Positions 24,364 through 36,362 of a DNA stretch of 64,000 nucleotides are shown here, one piece after another (position 1 is the first letter of the stretch; the number at the start of each line of letters is the position of its first letter). The notes beneath the pieces are model-generated. The model was not told the DNA's origin and did not search any database. It was given only the letters and a program-made list of their open reading frames with translations. The translations under genes and the position numbers were made by a program. The stretch comes from Dryomyza anilis (taxonomy: Eukaryota > Arthropoda > Insecta > Diptera > Dryomyzidae), in assembly GCA_951804985.1 (NCBI GenBank), contig OX638130.1, positions 38,950,751-39,014,750 on the forward strand, read 5' to 3'.

Positions 24364-24830
24364 TATACCTACACCTATCAGATACAGGGTATATTAAGTT
24401 TTTGCAGATATTGTAACGCCCCTTGACATGGTCGTTAAGGAAAAGTATATATATTCTTGATCAGCATCCCTACCCGAGTCCGTTTAACCATGTCCGTCTG
24501 TCTGTCTGTATGTCCGTCTTGCTGTATTACTGTCCGTATACGAGGAAACTTGAGAAATACTTGTCAGAATGCGATGAAATTTGGTCACAATATTTTAAAG
24601 TAGGGTATGAGTTTGAAAGTGAATCAAATCGGTCAACGGACACGACCACCTCCCATACAAGATACTTTTATATAACACTTTAGGAACCTATAACTCGAAA
24701 AGTACCGAGGATATAATTACAAAATTTAAAAGTTATTGTTAGAATTTACCTAAAAATATTTCTTCCAAAAATGGGCGTGATCAGCCCACATTTTTTTTAC
24801 ATTATTTACATGTTTTTTATAGTGAGAATT
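24364..24830 (+). mobile_element. DINE-1/INE-1-like element, second subfamily
   Basis: Has a TATACCTACACCT start, GGGTATATTAAG, TTGTAACGCCCC, TATATATTCTTGATCAGCAT and a CCGTCTGTCTGTCTG tract, then GGTCAACGGACACGACCACC and a GGGCGTGATCAGCCCAC stretch. The latter part equals (in inverse) the element at 2136-3083, so these two form a subfamily distinct from the 23313/27052/60117 group. The 3' hairpin end is missing. Confidence 0.65.
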
Positions 24831-24843
24831 TTAGTCGTATTTA

Positions 24844-24883
24844 ACATTTTGTTCATTAATTCCTTAATTAATGAACAAAATGT
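24844..24883. repeat. Perfect 18-bp inverted repeat, 4-nt loop
   Basis: ACATTTTGTTCATTAATT and its exact reverse complement flank CCTT. A 40-bp perfect cruciform or hairpin at the edge of the DINE-1-like element. Confidence 0.9.
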
Positions 24884-26178
24884 ATCTGATTATGCCAGAA
24901 ATAAGAGAATTATATAAATTAAAATAATTTAATGATATTTTGTTGAAAAACTAGGAATTTCTATTTTGTTTACATATATTTTTCATATTAATAAATCGGT
25001 CAACTCTGCCTTTCAATTACATGTAGGCTACTCATGGAACAAGTTTAAAACCAAAAAAAAATATATATATATATATATATTCCCTGAAGTGTCTAGTTTT
25101 CAAAACAATTTTTCTTTTTTCAAAATCTTTTTTAGTTCAAAAGTTACATACAAAAAACTTCGATGCGCGCCTTTTCAATACACTCAGCCCAATGTGCGGC
25201 GATCGAAAAATGAGAGAGCGAACATTGAAAACAACAAAAATTTGCCGTCTCAATGCTAACGTCATGGCGCGTCACATAAGCAAATTACTCATCTGCAGCT
25301 GCGTGCTATATTTGTATACTGCAGAGTTGACAACTAAGTTTTAAAACCAAAAATATTCATCAAAAATAGTCATCTCTCATTGGCTGCATTCAGCGACTTC
25401 AACAGCTGCGAGACTAACTAATCGCTCACTTTTATTGAATGCACCGCTCCCACTGCTGTCAATTTATCAAATAATTTATTATTAATATTTTATTAAAGTT
25501 ACATAAAGTTAATATTTTATTAAAATATTATTATTAAAGTTACACAAAATTCCGGATTTATTTATAAATATTTGAGTTAAAATGTCATCGAATGTCATCG
25601 ATAACAAAGACAGCGCAAATGTAGCGTAGATTTATTGCTGGAAAAAATTACGACCGCTCACTAAACATGTTGAGGGTATATTGCCATTCAAGCACAAATT
25701 GCTCAACAGCTCCACAACTGCTGAGGTCGCTGAATGCAACCATTAAGACGGTTCGGTCAGATGCTACGGACAGTTTTGGTTTATTTATATACCACTTCCG
25801 CAGTCATCCGTCATGTGCAAAAAAAAACAACAACAAAACCAGTTTCTGTAATATGAAACTAAAGAATTCGTTTATACCTGCACGAGAGATTCCACACGAA
25901 TTCAAATGAAATCAAAATAACAAAACATCAATACAGTTTGTGTAATATGTAGATAACGAATTTTCAATACATGGTGTAGTAAAAAATAAGACAAATAAAG
26001 GCAAATGTATTTAAAAACCAACAAAATGTAGTAGAAATATTTTTTTTCAAAACAAAGACATAAAATGTATATAATTTGCTACAGTAATTTTTTTAGGTGT
26101 ACAGCTTTAACAAATTGGTGGCTTTTTGACAAGTCTTTCATATACATTCGAATATTATTATAATTGGACATTATTTTT
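24884..26178. other. Unassigned AT-rich DNA
   Basis: No gene accepted. 25055-25080 is a short TA run. 25920-26103 ends with CTACAGTAATTTTTTTAGGTGTAC, inverse to the CACCGAAAAAAATACTGTA phrase at 22519, a possible element terminus. The open frames at 24966 and 25667 show no domain. Confidence 0.4.
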
Positions 26179-26246
26179 TATACCCTACACTAAGAGTGAA
26201 AGGGTATATTCAGTTTGGTACGCTGTTTGTAACACCCAGAAGGAAG
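26179..26246 (+). mobile_element. Truncated DINE-1-like 5' end
   Basis: The first ~68 bp of the element (TATACCCTACACTAAGAG through CACCCAGAAGGAAGC), cut exactly where copy B of the 1.5-kb duplication begins. Confidence 0.8.
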
Positions 26247-27711
26247 CATTTGTATTAAAAATAACTACATTTTGTCTTTTTTACTACGTCCGAAATATGC
26301 ACCGAAAAAATACAGTATTAAAAAATATCTAAAAATGTCTTTAAAATAAATACATATGTATTTGATTTACGTCCAAAAGCATATGTATTTATTTTTACTA
26401 AACTGATGTAGTTGTTTTTATATGAAAAATTACTACATAATTTAACAGCTTATCTATATAAAATTCTATTACATAAACCTACATAAACCTACATTTTGTC
26501 TTTATTTATACGTCCAGAAATATGTAGAGAAATTACTACATATGCCTTTAATTTTACAAAAATATGTAGTTATTTTACTTTGTTGTGATAATTTATTATA
26601 TAACATATTTATTTTTATTAATTCGGACAATTATATGAATGAATATTAATATAATTTTTTTAATACTAAAAATAAGATACAAGAATTATAAATCTGAAAA
26701 CTATTTAGTTGTATAGTACAAATACAACTAAAGATTGTTACCCATAACCACAAAAAAAAATCTACACATAAATAAATAAATACATAAATAAATAAAAATA
26801 TAAATAAAACAAATATTTTCCTGATCATAAGATGGAAGCATCATCAGTTCTGACGACTCTAAGGAATGGCAAGCATCTAAGTGTTTTTTTTTCGGTTAAA
26901 ACACATAAGAATAATATGCTATGGTAAAACCATACCATGGTAAAACCATAAAGATGTCATATCAACTATTACTGCCTGAACAGAATACAGGCGGCGCACA
27001 GTGGATCGAAAAAGCGCATTTGGGCCGAAACAAAAATTTCGTCAATTTAATTATACCCTACACTAAGAGTGAAAGGATATATTCAGTTTGGTACGCCGTT
27101 TGTAACACCCAGAAGGAAGCATCTCCGGTATGGAAAAGTATATATATTCTTGATCAACATGATCTCCTGAGTCGATTTAGCGATGTCCGTCTGTCTGTCT
27201 GTTGAAATCCCTACTACTTAAAAAATTGAAAAGCTAGATGAATGAAACTAACTTGAAAATAACTTAGATTACTTATATACCTACGCTGTATGTGCGAAAA
27301 AATTGGCTAGATCGGTTCATTGTGACCTGTGATCTGACCATTTATATTAAAATACCTCATATAAAATTTACATCTACAGCTCAATTTTACTGTTTACGTG
27401 CTTAGGTAAACTTTTTTGGTCAAATATATATTGACTTAATGACAAATACATGAAAATAATGTTTTCCCGCGAAACGACTTGTGGTTCCCAAAAAAATCGA
27501 AATTCGGTACACCTACCCATTTGTAAATAGGGGTATCAAATGAATGGAAATTCTTCAGTGATTGAAAGTTTGTAGTTATTTTCGTTTACCCTGGTGACCT
27601 ATATACCACTTTGAATGGTAACCACACATATGTGTAGGGTATGTATTTTGATAATCCTAACTATCATAATAACACCTACTATAAAATGTCCCATGTGATC
27701 TAACCTTCCCA
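26247..27711 (+). repeat. Duplicated ~1.5-kb segment, copy B
   Basis: Same order and sequence as 22468-23962 with indels: a shorter AAAT tract, a doubled CATACCATGGTAAAAC phrase at about 26932, and a retained TATATATTCTTGATCAACAT stretch inside the DINE-1-like part. Because each copy has pieces the other lost, neither is simply derived from the present form of the other. Confidence 0.85.
27052..27650 (+). mobile_element. DINE-1/INE-1-like element
   Basis: Same subfamily as 23313: TATACCCTACACTAAGAG start, CACCCAGAAGGAAGCATCTC, TATATATTCTTGATCAACAT, GTCCGTCTGTCTGTCTG tract, end TGTGTAGGGTATGTA. The terminal GTCGG/CCGAC hairpin is deleted. Confidence 0.65.
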
Positions 27712-28859
27712 ACTGGTTTATTATTGAAAACGCTAAACATTTGGTTTTAAAAATATAAACAAAACTTAGCTGTTTTTAAAAGTAAATTATGTTTTCATAT
27801 TTAGAGGCATTTTAATAGGGCTGTTAATTTTAAGATTTTATATAATAAATTCAATTTTAATCATTTTTTTATAAAAACAATTAACTTTAAGTGATACATA
27901 ATTTTGTATACAGAGGAATTTATAGTAAATTTATAGAATATATTTATAGAAGAATTTATAAATTAAATTTTAAACTATAATACACAAAATAATTGCATAA
28001 TACATTTTATGTATTATGTAATATACGTATTTCAAAAATAAAAACTACAGAAAACAAATACATACATATTCTGCAATATGTAGAAAACGAATTTCTAATA
28101 CATTGTATAGTAAAATCCAAAGAAATTAATACAAATTTATTAAAAAACGAACAAAATGTAGTAGATCTGTATTTTTTCAAAATGTAGTATAATTTACGTC
28201 AGTAATTTTGTCGGTGTGTAGATACATTACCACATCTTCATTTATTTTAACTAAATTCCGTATTTATTTAACAAGAATATGTGTGGTATGGTGAAACAAC
28301 ACAATTTTAAGTTATTAGCTAAAAATTATCTTTCCAGATGGTGTGGTCACAAAGATTTGGACATATCTGAAATGTTTAAAATAATATATTTTAAATATTG
28401 ACATTTTATCTTTAACTACACCAAAATAAGTATAAGGATGGTGTAAGACGGACAGAGAATCATGGACAGGCGACACTTTAGAAATTAGACAAAACTTAGT
28501 GACCTTTAAAAGAGGAATTTGGGTGACAGAATTTTTAGAATATTAGGAGACAGTTTCGCACGGCAATTCGCACGACAATTTATTATATTAACCCCCCTGA
28601 TCATTTATTTCCCGGTAACAACCATATCGGCTACAATTCGTTTCAAAATCGGTTGAATAACGTGCGACCACAATTTTTAATTCATGTATCAAACGAAACG
28701 TTGAGTACGCTTGTTTTGAGAGTTGTTTTATATAAATCATACGCGATGGCAAAAAAAAGAAAAATTTATCAAAAATATAGTTGGCAAAACAAAAATATTG
28801 AAGAAACGTTCAAATCAAAGAGAGAAACGAACGAAACATTTTAACTACGTTACACCAAT
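27712..28859. other. AT-rich DNA, no accepted gene
   Basis: 28004-28026 holds a small palindrome (ACATAAAATGTATTATGC inverse type). 28195-28219 ends ACGTCAGTAATTTTGTCGGTGT, another inverse match to the CACCGAAAAAATACTGTA terminus. The 63-codon frame at 28653 has no recognised domain. Confidence 0.4.
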
Positions 28860-29073
28860 TTTAGACGAAGGGGACTGAAAACGAGACGATAATAAAAAGG
28901 TACATGAGAAGGGGCTAAATAAACTTTTATAGAAAATAGAAAATAATTTGTGTTTGTTTTCAAACGTCGTGGGTCTCATACCTACATGTATGTTTAAAAA
29001 TAACAAAAAAATATTGATATAAAAAAAACATACATATAAGCTGTTGAAAAGGCAAAGGACCGCGATAGTGACA
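28860..29073 (-). other. Candidate 3' LTR part of the BEL/Pao relic
   Basis: Directly beyond the end of the BEL/Pao coding region the minus strand has a G-run polypurine tract (29074-29083, CCGGGGGGAA) followed by TGTCAC at 29073, the usual start of an LTR. About 150 bp into it lies a CTATAAAAGT TATA-like box (about 28925-28935). The other LTR and the end of this one were not found, so this is inference. Confidence 0.4.
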
Positions 29074-30880
29074 TTCCCCCCGGAGTATGGCAAGAAGATT
29101 CTTCGCCGTCAGACTCTCGTTGAGCAGTAACTTCCAAAATCGCTAGCTTCGCTACAGGCCTTTCTAGAATTCCATGTTGAGTAAGTACTTTTGCTCTTCG
29201 AACCTGTCTATCACTTGCCAATCTCGTTGCCACACCTTTACCTCGTGGCCAGACATTACCAAGAAGAGAAGGGTTAACAATGATTATTAAATCTCCCTGA
29301 CATAAAGGTTTCGACCGTTCGAACCACTTTGACCTACAAGTTAATGAGGGCAAATATGCAGATAGCCACTTTTTCCAAAATATGTTCGCATATTGTTGTG
29401 AAATTAACCAGCTTTGTTTTAATAATATGTCACTGTTACTGCAAACTGACATCTGCTTTAATCCACTGGAACTTCCTACCAGGAAGTGATTAGGTGTTAA
29501 AGCTTCTTCAGTATCTTCATCCAAAGGAACGTAAGCAAGTGGTCTCGAATTAATTACATTTTCAACTTATATTAGCGTATTTAGTAAAAGTTCATCACTA
29601 GGAGATCTTGATGGCATAATTTTGTATAGAATTGTTTTAATAGAGCGTACCAGCTGTTCCCAAGAACCTCCCATGTGAGGCGACGCCGGTGGATTCAAAT
29701 TCAATTTGGTTGTCGCAGTCGTAAATGTTTTTACCAACTGATCTTTGTCCACATCTATCAATGCCTCGCGTACCTCTCTTTCTATAGAATTTATGTGGAA
29801 TTTCTCTACGCGCCATAAAATTACGAATTACTAAAATACAGGAACTCGTTGTTAGTGAATGTGCAATCTCAAGGTTTATTGTGACAATGATAGGCCCGAA
29901 AAAATATATTCCAGTAAATGCAAACGGTGCTCGAAATTGTGCTAGACGTGCACGAGGCAATTTTGCCATTTGCGGATTTTGCGGAATAGCTTTTCTAATT
30001 TTACACATTTGGCAGAATCGAATAATTGTGGAAAGTGGAACGAAGTCTTGAAATTCAATATTTTTATCAGATTTCATTGATAACAGTGATTCATAAGATA
30101 GAACTTCTCGTGATAATACAGCAAAATTAGTTTAGTAATATAGCTTTTTCCTGGTAATATTATCGGGCGTTTTTGTTCTATCGGAATATCCGCGTTATCT
30201 ATTCTACCATGCACTCGTAAAATTCCATCTTGTAAGTATGGTGATAGTTTATAGATGTCGCTGGATTTTGCTATGACAACATTCGATTTAAGGTCTGTTA
30301 TTTCTCTGAAATTCTTTTCGAATTGATCTTGCATATATAATATACGTTCAGCTTTCCATAACTCTTCTTGAGTCAATTAGTCAGTATCAGTATTTCGACA
30401 ATTATTTATAAAACGTAGTACAAATGCAGCTGCTCTTACTAAACGATTCCATTTTGAAAATCGGCACACATTAAATATTTTCTCTAGTTTTGTTATTTAA
30501 AATAAATGATGCACAAGTTCTTCTCCTATGTACTCAGGAGGACTTTCAATTTTGGGCTATTCCTCTTCAGAATGAAATTAAAATTCTGTGCCATTTAACC
30601 ACCTGTTGGAATTTGAAATTTTAGGAATGTTTGCCCATTTTGTTGCATCGTCAGCAACTTTTTTCTTATTGGGGACCCACTTCCAATCTTTGATTGCAGA
30701 CAACTCCAAAATTTCTGTTATTCGAAACGCAACAAACTGATGATATTTTCGATGATCGGAGTTTATCCACTTTGTGCCGTTTTTGAATCGGACCAATAAT
30801 ATTTTTTGTTTTAGCTAACTTCATAACAAAGGGTAGATTTCTGTTAGGCCATCCTAATGAACATATCATGTTATTATTGC
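29040..30880 (-). pseudogene. BEL/Pao retrotransposon pol relic (RNase H-like region to integrase C-terminus)
   Basis: On the minus strand, broken by several frameshifts, the order is: a WINSDHRKYHQFVAFRI and WKWVPNKKKVADDATKW region at 30578-30796 (end of RT/RNase H); RVHGRIDNADIP and KRPIILPGKSYITKLIL at 30074-30376; CQMCKIRKAIPQNPQMAKLP (zinc-binding) and TGIYFFGPI (first Asp region, here altered) at 29637-30077; NPPASPHMGGSWEQLVRSIK at 29567-29761 (third catalytic Glu region); then the BEL-specific C-terminal domain (ALTPNHFLVG, FWKKWLSAYLPSL, WPRGKGVATRLASD) at 29095-29524. Gag, protease and most of RT are absent. The domain order is specific to the BEL/Pao superfamily. It cannot be active. 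Confidence 0.85.
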
Positions 30881-31054
30881 ATTAAATCGGTATCAGACGA
30901 GGCCTAAACGATCTTCTTATAAGGGAGTTTATTTCAGGGACTTTTGAAGGGTATCACATAACATTGCCTTGTTAGGGTCCGAGCCAATTGGTTTAATCGT
31001 AAAAAAAACAATACTCCATTAATGAAAATTCGTATAACTTTTTTGACAATTAAA

Positions 31055-31873
31055 CATATCGGCCATCGACAGAAATTTACAGTGGGTCAACGCTTACTAT
31101 TTTAAAACTTTTTTTTTTCAAAAATTATTTTTTTTTCTGACGTTTGAAGGGCGTTAATATATTAAAATTGCGTATATACAGTTTGCTAATATATAAGAAG
31201 ATAATATACATGTCAAATATAGACGAAATAAGTATTCAAATATTTTTAATATATTTCAACCAAAATAGATTTTTTTGTATTGAAAATATTATTACATTAA
31301 AAAAGGGTATTGTTTTCATGGTATTTTCAGTAAACAAGTTTGTTATACGCAATTTTAATATATTGACGATGTTCAAACGACAGAAAAAATGTTTTATTTG
31401 GAAAAAAAAAACTTTTAAAATAGTAAGCGTTGAAGTCCCACTCTAAATTTTCTAGTGTTTGTGCATTATTAAGATAGTTTTGTGATCGTATAAAAAAATT
31501 AAAAAAAAATATGTGCTGACCACCAAAATCGAATTTAAAACTTTCTGATCTTTATTTTTTGTTCTGTTTGTATTAGATTTTTTAAAAACGAGTAAACCAT
31601 TAAAAAGAGCATTAGATTCATTACCTTTCAAATGAGATCAAATTTTTTAATATTGAACTTATGGTTCACTTGCTACAGTAATTTAATTGAATGCAAAAGG
31701 TTGAATTTCAACGAAATTTTTCAATTTTTTCAGAACTACAAAAAACTTTTTTTTATTTAAAACATGAAACATGTATAAAATATTTTTTAACATAGAACAT
31801 GAGCGAAAAGTTTCAACGAAATCAATTATAGTAAATCTCAAAAGTGCCCGGTTTGACGTGAATGGCCGATATG
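31055..31873. mobile_element. Foldback-family element with internal inverted arms
   Basis: The ends CATATCGGCCAT and ATGGCCGATATG are exact inverses; GACGTGAATGGCC at the right end matches the family end seen at 13560-13612 and 14744-14770. Inside, about 105 bp at 31092-31197 (GTCAACGCTTACTATTTTAA onward) is repeated inverted at 31340-31437. No coding capacity; the 100-codon frame at 31144 runs through the arms and is spurious. Confidence 0.6.
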
Positions 31874-32386
31874 CAAGAACTAGCAATAAATTGAAAAAGG
31901 CTACGAAAAATATTCGAATTTTATATAATTTTTTATATAATATTAAATAAAACCAATCGATTTCATTTCAAATTTGTACTCACATATCATTAAAATATAT
32001 TCATAATATAGGCAAAGTAATTTCGACAGAAAAGCGCCGCAGGCTAAAATGTTTGTCTTTTTTTGTGAACATTTATTCATTCACCCCCGACAAAATATTA
32101 AGCAGGAAAATGGTTCGAAACACGCAGGCAAATAAGCTACCTATACGCATTGAAATCACATTTTATATGAAGCTTAGGGGTAGGAAAAGGTGGGAATGTG
32201 GACAAAAGTTGCTAGTTTCCTGCTATAGCATGAAAACAAAATTGGTAGGGTATGGTAGCCAAACAGGTGTAAGCAAAATGGTAGGCACAAGCAGGGTAAA
32301 GTAGGCAATATGCTGGAAGCAAAATAGTAGGGAAAGGTAGGGAGCTTAAACATATATGTCATCAGTGCCCACCCATCCCACAGTAC
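31874..32386. other. Region with degenerate GGTAGG-type short repeats
   Basis: 32175-32345 has several GGTAGG/GGTAGGGTATGG words with AAGCAAAATRGTAGG spacing, related in inverse to the ~92-bp tandem units at 44708-44935. No gene. Confidence 0.4.
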
Positions 32387-32575
32387 CAAAAACTTCTTGT
32401 TGTACAATAACACCGACGAATATTTTCGCGAAAAACTCAAACGCTTCGATTCGCTATTCCTGGATTCGCATATGTTTTCTGAAGGAACTCCGCATTGTGA
32501 TTGAAGAAAGCAATAACAAAACACGTGTGTATTAAAAACAACATGTGTTCGTTTTTGTACAGCAAGAAGTTTTTG
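32387..32575. mobile_element. MITE-like inverted repeat (189 bp)
   Basis: CAAAAACTTCTTGTTGTACA at the left and the inverse of CAAAAACTTCTTGCTGTACA at the right end form ~25-bp imperfect terminal repeats. No clear target-site duplication. Confidence 0.5.
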
Positions 32576-33098
32576 TTTCGGGCGTCATGACGGTTAGAAC
32601 CATTTGATGGGCACTTTTAATGATACTGTTGATATCAACGACGGAAATAAACACCGTCAATGTCTACAAATGACAACAATTTGAAGGCAAATTCAATATT
32701 TGTAAACAAAATTTTCTGTCGACAATTTGTTGATCAATCGTTTAAAACTTCAAAACTGAAATATTGTAAACAAAATTTTATGTCGACAACTTGTTGATCA
32801 AGCTTTAAAAATTGCAAAACAGAAAATCCTATACAATGTCCTATACAATATCGCAGGCTACCTTTCAGTTTCCTACTATGAAGAAGGTTTTTAAAATTTC
32901 AAAACAGAAATTCCTATACAATGGGTCATATTAATATAAATCGACTTTACTCAAAACTTGAAGCAAATACTCCGAATTGTCAAAATGTTTCTCATTTCAT
33001 TTAATTAAAATACTAAAAACTAATGCTAATATTCAAAAATATAAAATTTTAAATTGGTAGGTATTAATAAAAACGTTAAACTGACCATTTACTATAAT
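32576..33098. repeat. Tandem ~63-bp and ~90-bp units flanking the gypsy element
   Basis: Two ~63-bp units (32700-32762, 32763-32828) share TTGTAAACAAAATTTTMTGTCGACAA. After them comes one ~90-bp unit (about 32850-32930: TACCTTTCAGTTTCCTACTA, AGAAATTCCTATACAATG) of the array that continues on the far side of the gypsy insertion at 44708. Confidence 0.6.
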
Positions 33099-33102
33099 AA
33101 TT

Positions 33103-33540
33103 TGTAGTGGTCAATGTTTCACGAAAATGTGTTTACAAGCAAAATATTGCGTATACGCGAGAGAGGAACGAAATGGAAATCGGATCGCGACTTAAGATGA
33201 TGGAGTCATGGACTACTCATTATGGAGCTCTGTTGCTCTTCTTCTCTTTCTTTAACTCAAAATTTAATATCTCTTCCTTCTTTTTTTTTTTTTTTTTTTT
33301 TTAAGTTTTCATATTTTTAATTTCTTTTGTTGTTGTTAGAATATATTTTTTTTAAGCTTGTTTTAACTAAAAATGCCGCACTACTAAATGAGATACTTGT
33401 AAAACTATTTACTTGTTAGACTTACTTTGCATTATTCATCGATGCGACGTTGGGCCCAGCGACGACGACGTGTGCTGTTGTTGTTGTTGTTATTTAAGTT
33501 AGTTAGGAATGGTTAGTAGTATGGCATTATATTATAGTAT
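33103..33540 (-). repeat. Extra partial LTR copy inside the 3' LTR
   Basis: 33103-33137 equals the LTR outer edge. 33138-33540 equals 34270-34672 and 42649-43040 with a few substitutions. At 33541-33560 the sequence returns to ATGTGTTTACTGGCTTCGCC near the LTR start. It is a tandem duplication followed by a ~700-bp deletion in the outer copy. Confidence 0.85.
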
Positions 33541-36284
33541 GGCATTATATATAGTAATGTGTTTACTGGCTTCGCCAAGCGAAGCAACCGAAATGTGTAG
33601 TTTTGGATTCGGGGGGTGCACATCTAGCTTTGCACTAACTAGCTCGTCGGGGATCTTTCCTCGGCCAAAACTACTAAAACACTACAACAATAATTTATGT
33701 GCACGTTAGGTAGCAAAAAAAATAAAACAAAATCAAAATAGAATTAATAAAAACCACAGATACTAAAATAGCCGACCCTATATACTATATTCACCAATTT
33801 CTTAAAGATTTCAAAATTAGGGATCCTGACGGTGTTGTTCGGTCCCTTTCTATACCCACCCTACCTATGCCAATTATCAAAATTTATTAACTGCCCCTTA
33901 TGCACGCTAGCTAAATAATATTAAACTAGAATGCCAAACATGCTTTCCAAATGACGGACCATATTAATTTAAATACACATTATTTAATAAGTTTATCAAA
34001 AAAATATAATATTTATCATTATGTTTATTTTTTAATTATTTTTTCATAATTAATTTTTCTTATTTATATTAAGTTATATTAATTCATAAATTCAAAAATC
34101 AAATAAAAATAAAAAAAAACAATTTATATTTAACATTAGAAACTTTGAAAAAAAAACGCAACATTGTTTTTCTCTCAACATTTTGGGAGATTTTGTTTAT
34201 GAGCAATAGCTAGAACATAATTAGAATGAACAAAAAAAAATTAGAAAAATGCAAAACAAAATATCAATGAGCAAAATATTGCGTATACGCGAGAGAGGAA
34301 CGAAATGGAAATCGGATCGCGACTTAAGATGATGGAGTCATGGACTACTCATTATGGAGCTCTGTTGCTCATCTTCTCTTTCTTTAACTCAAAATTTAAT
34401 TTCTCTTCCTTCTTTTTTTTTTTTTTTTAAGTTTTCATATTTTTAATTTCTTTTGTTGTTGTTAGAATATTTTTTTTTTTAAGCTTGTTTTAACTAAAAA
34501 TGCCGCACTACTAAATGAGATACTTGTAAAACTATTTACTTGTTAGACTTACTTTGCATTATCCATCGATGCGACGTTGGACCCAGCGACGACGACGTGT
34601 GCTGTTGTTGTTGTTGTTATTTAAGTTAGTTAGGAATGGTTAGTAGTATGGCATTATATTATAGTTTAGTTTTCTTTCTTTTTCTTTTTCATTTCTTAAA
34701 TTTGTATATATTTTTTTTTTTTTTTAGATTAAATTAATAAAGATTTTTAAAAATTGTTAAATCTTAAGACGATTCCATTTGTATTTCGAGAATTATTTTT
34801 AAATAATTAATTTAATCGAGAGTTTAATTTTTGCATGTTTCTAAAAAAAAATGTTATTCAAATTTACAAATATGCGTTACATTTTTACTATTTAATTTTT
34901 AATTTTAAGATTACATATTTATTTTTAGTTTTTAAGTTTACATATTTAAGTTTTGATTTAAGTTTACGTATTTCATTTCACTTTTAGGTTCACATATTTA
35001 ATTTTACTTTTAAATAAATTATATTTTAAGTAGAATTATTAAAATAGATTAAATTATATTTTTAAGCTTTTCAACTAGATTAAATCATAGCTTTAAGTTT
35101 TAATAGATTAAATTTTAGTTGTCATATTAAAAACTATATTAAATTTTAGATTTAAGTTTTTAAAGTAGAATAAACTTTAGCTCTAGATAGAACTGATCAA
35201 ATTTAGTTTAAGTAGAACTATTAAATTTTAGTTTTAATTCATTTTAGTATTAAGTTAGTTTTCGTATTAATTAATTTTTGTATTTTGCTAATACACATGA
35301 GGCTCGTCCGAGTTAATGATGCACGATGTTGAAATCGCGTGCACTCGAAATTGCAGGTTATGCAGCTGTAGCGCGGCTGGTGCCGCAGCTGTAGCGCGGC
35401 TGGTGCCGCAGCTGGAGCGCCGGGTCGATTAACGAACCCTCGGCCTCCGCTGGACAGGTTCAAAATCGGGATGCTATATAAAATAATATGTCACTTGAGG
35501 ATTCTCTAGGGGATCACTGTTTACTCACCCAAGTAAATCATGAAATAATCAATTTGATGATATGTTGAAATGTTAGCTAATTATGTAGCTTCTTAAATTT
35601 AAATTATTTAACTTAAATTGTATTTATTATTTATATTTTAACAAATTAAAGGTTTTAATAACTTTTAACGAATTATAATTTCACTATGCAAGTTTAAAAA
35701 TTTGGATGCGTGTGTTTAAAAAAAAAAAGAACATGTTTTATGTTCGACAGCGAAATGTAAAAGAACCCAAAATCTGGCGTGGGTGAAATAATTAGCGTCT
35801 ATATACTTTATGGCTTTATGTGATAAAACAAACGGTAACATCGCGCTACGTCCAAAATACATGAAATTAGTTTGATCGGCCTAGCCGAATTACACTAATC
35901 ATAATAATAATTTTATCTACGTTATCATAAAGTTACTACAAATGCATTCTTATTAATCAGATGTATATTAAATGAATTAATGCAATTAATTCATATGATT
36001 TTAATTAAATATATTATGTTTAAACATAATTAAAGATTTGTGACAAAATCTTTAAACTGAGGTAGCGCGACACTAACTCTGTAGCGCAAAGAGTGCGCTG
36101 TACATAACGTAAATAGAGATAGCATATAGAGCACCTATGCAGCGGTGTCCAACTGCAAGTTTCGGGCCGTGATAAAATTATTTATTTTGTCCCAAAATGT
36201 TAATGTTAACATTTGATGTTAACAGCGGAATATTTTATTGATAAATACGCAAAATTTTTAGCTGCATAGAAATGGGCCATTACA
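33103..36284 (-). repeat. 3' LTR of the gypsy element, enlarged by an internal duplication
   Basis: 33541-36284 matches the 5' LTR (41920-44635) nearly base for base. 33103-33540 is an extra piece: the LTR's outer 35 bp, a jump, then a second copy of LTR sequence equal to 42646-43040. The 24-bp GCAGCTGTAGCGCGGCTGG-type unit near 35357-35412 is present once more here than in the other LTR. Just inside the LTR (36285-36320) there is no purine-rich tract where the plus-strand primer should be. Confidence 0.85.
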
Positions 36285-36362
36285 AAACCAGATAATGCGA
36301 ATTAAGTTTTCGAATTGAAAATTAAAGAGTCATTAAATGGAAAAAGGCTATTTCTATAAATT

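Noticed and set aside
29760..29810. Arg/Gly peptide RKRGTRGIDRCGQRSVG as a separate small protein
   Set aside because: It is the BEL integrase region read in a shifted frame.
35239..35463. 74-codon frame within the LTR
   Set aside because: Created by GCAGCTGTAGCGCGG repeats in the LTR, present only with the repeat copy number of this LTR.
36285..36362. env gene between pol and the 3' LTR
   Set aside because: Only 78 bp are available; no env frame exists.
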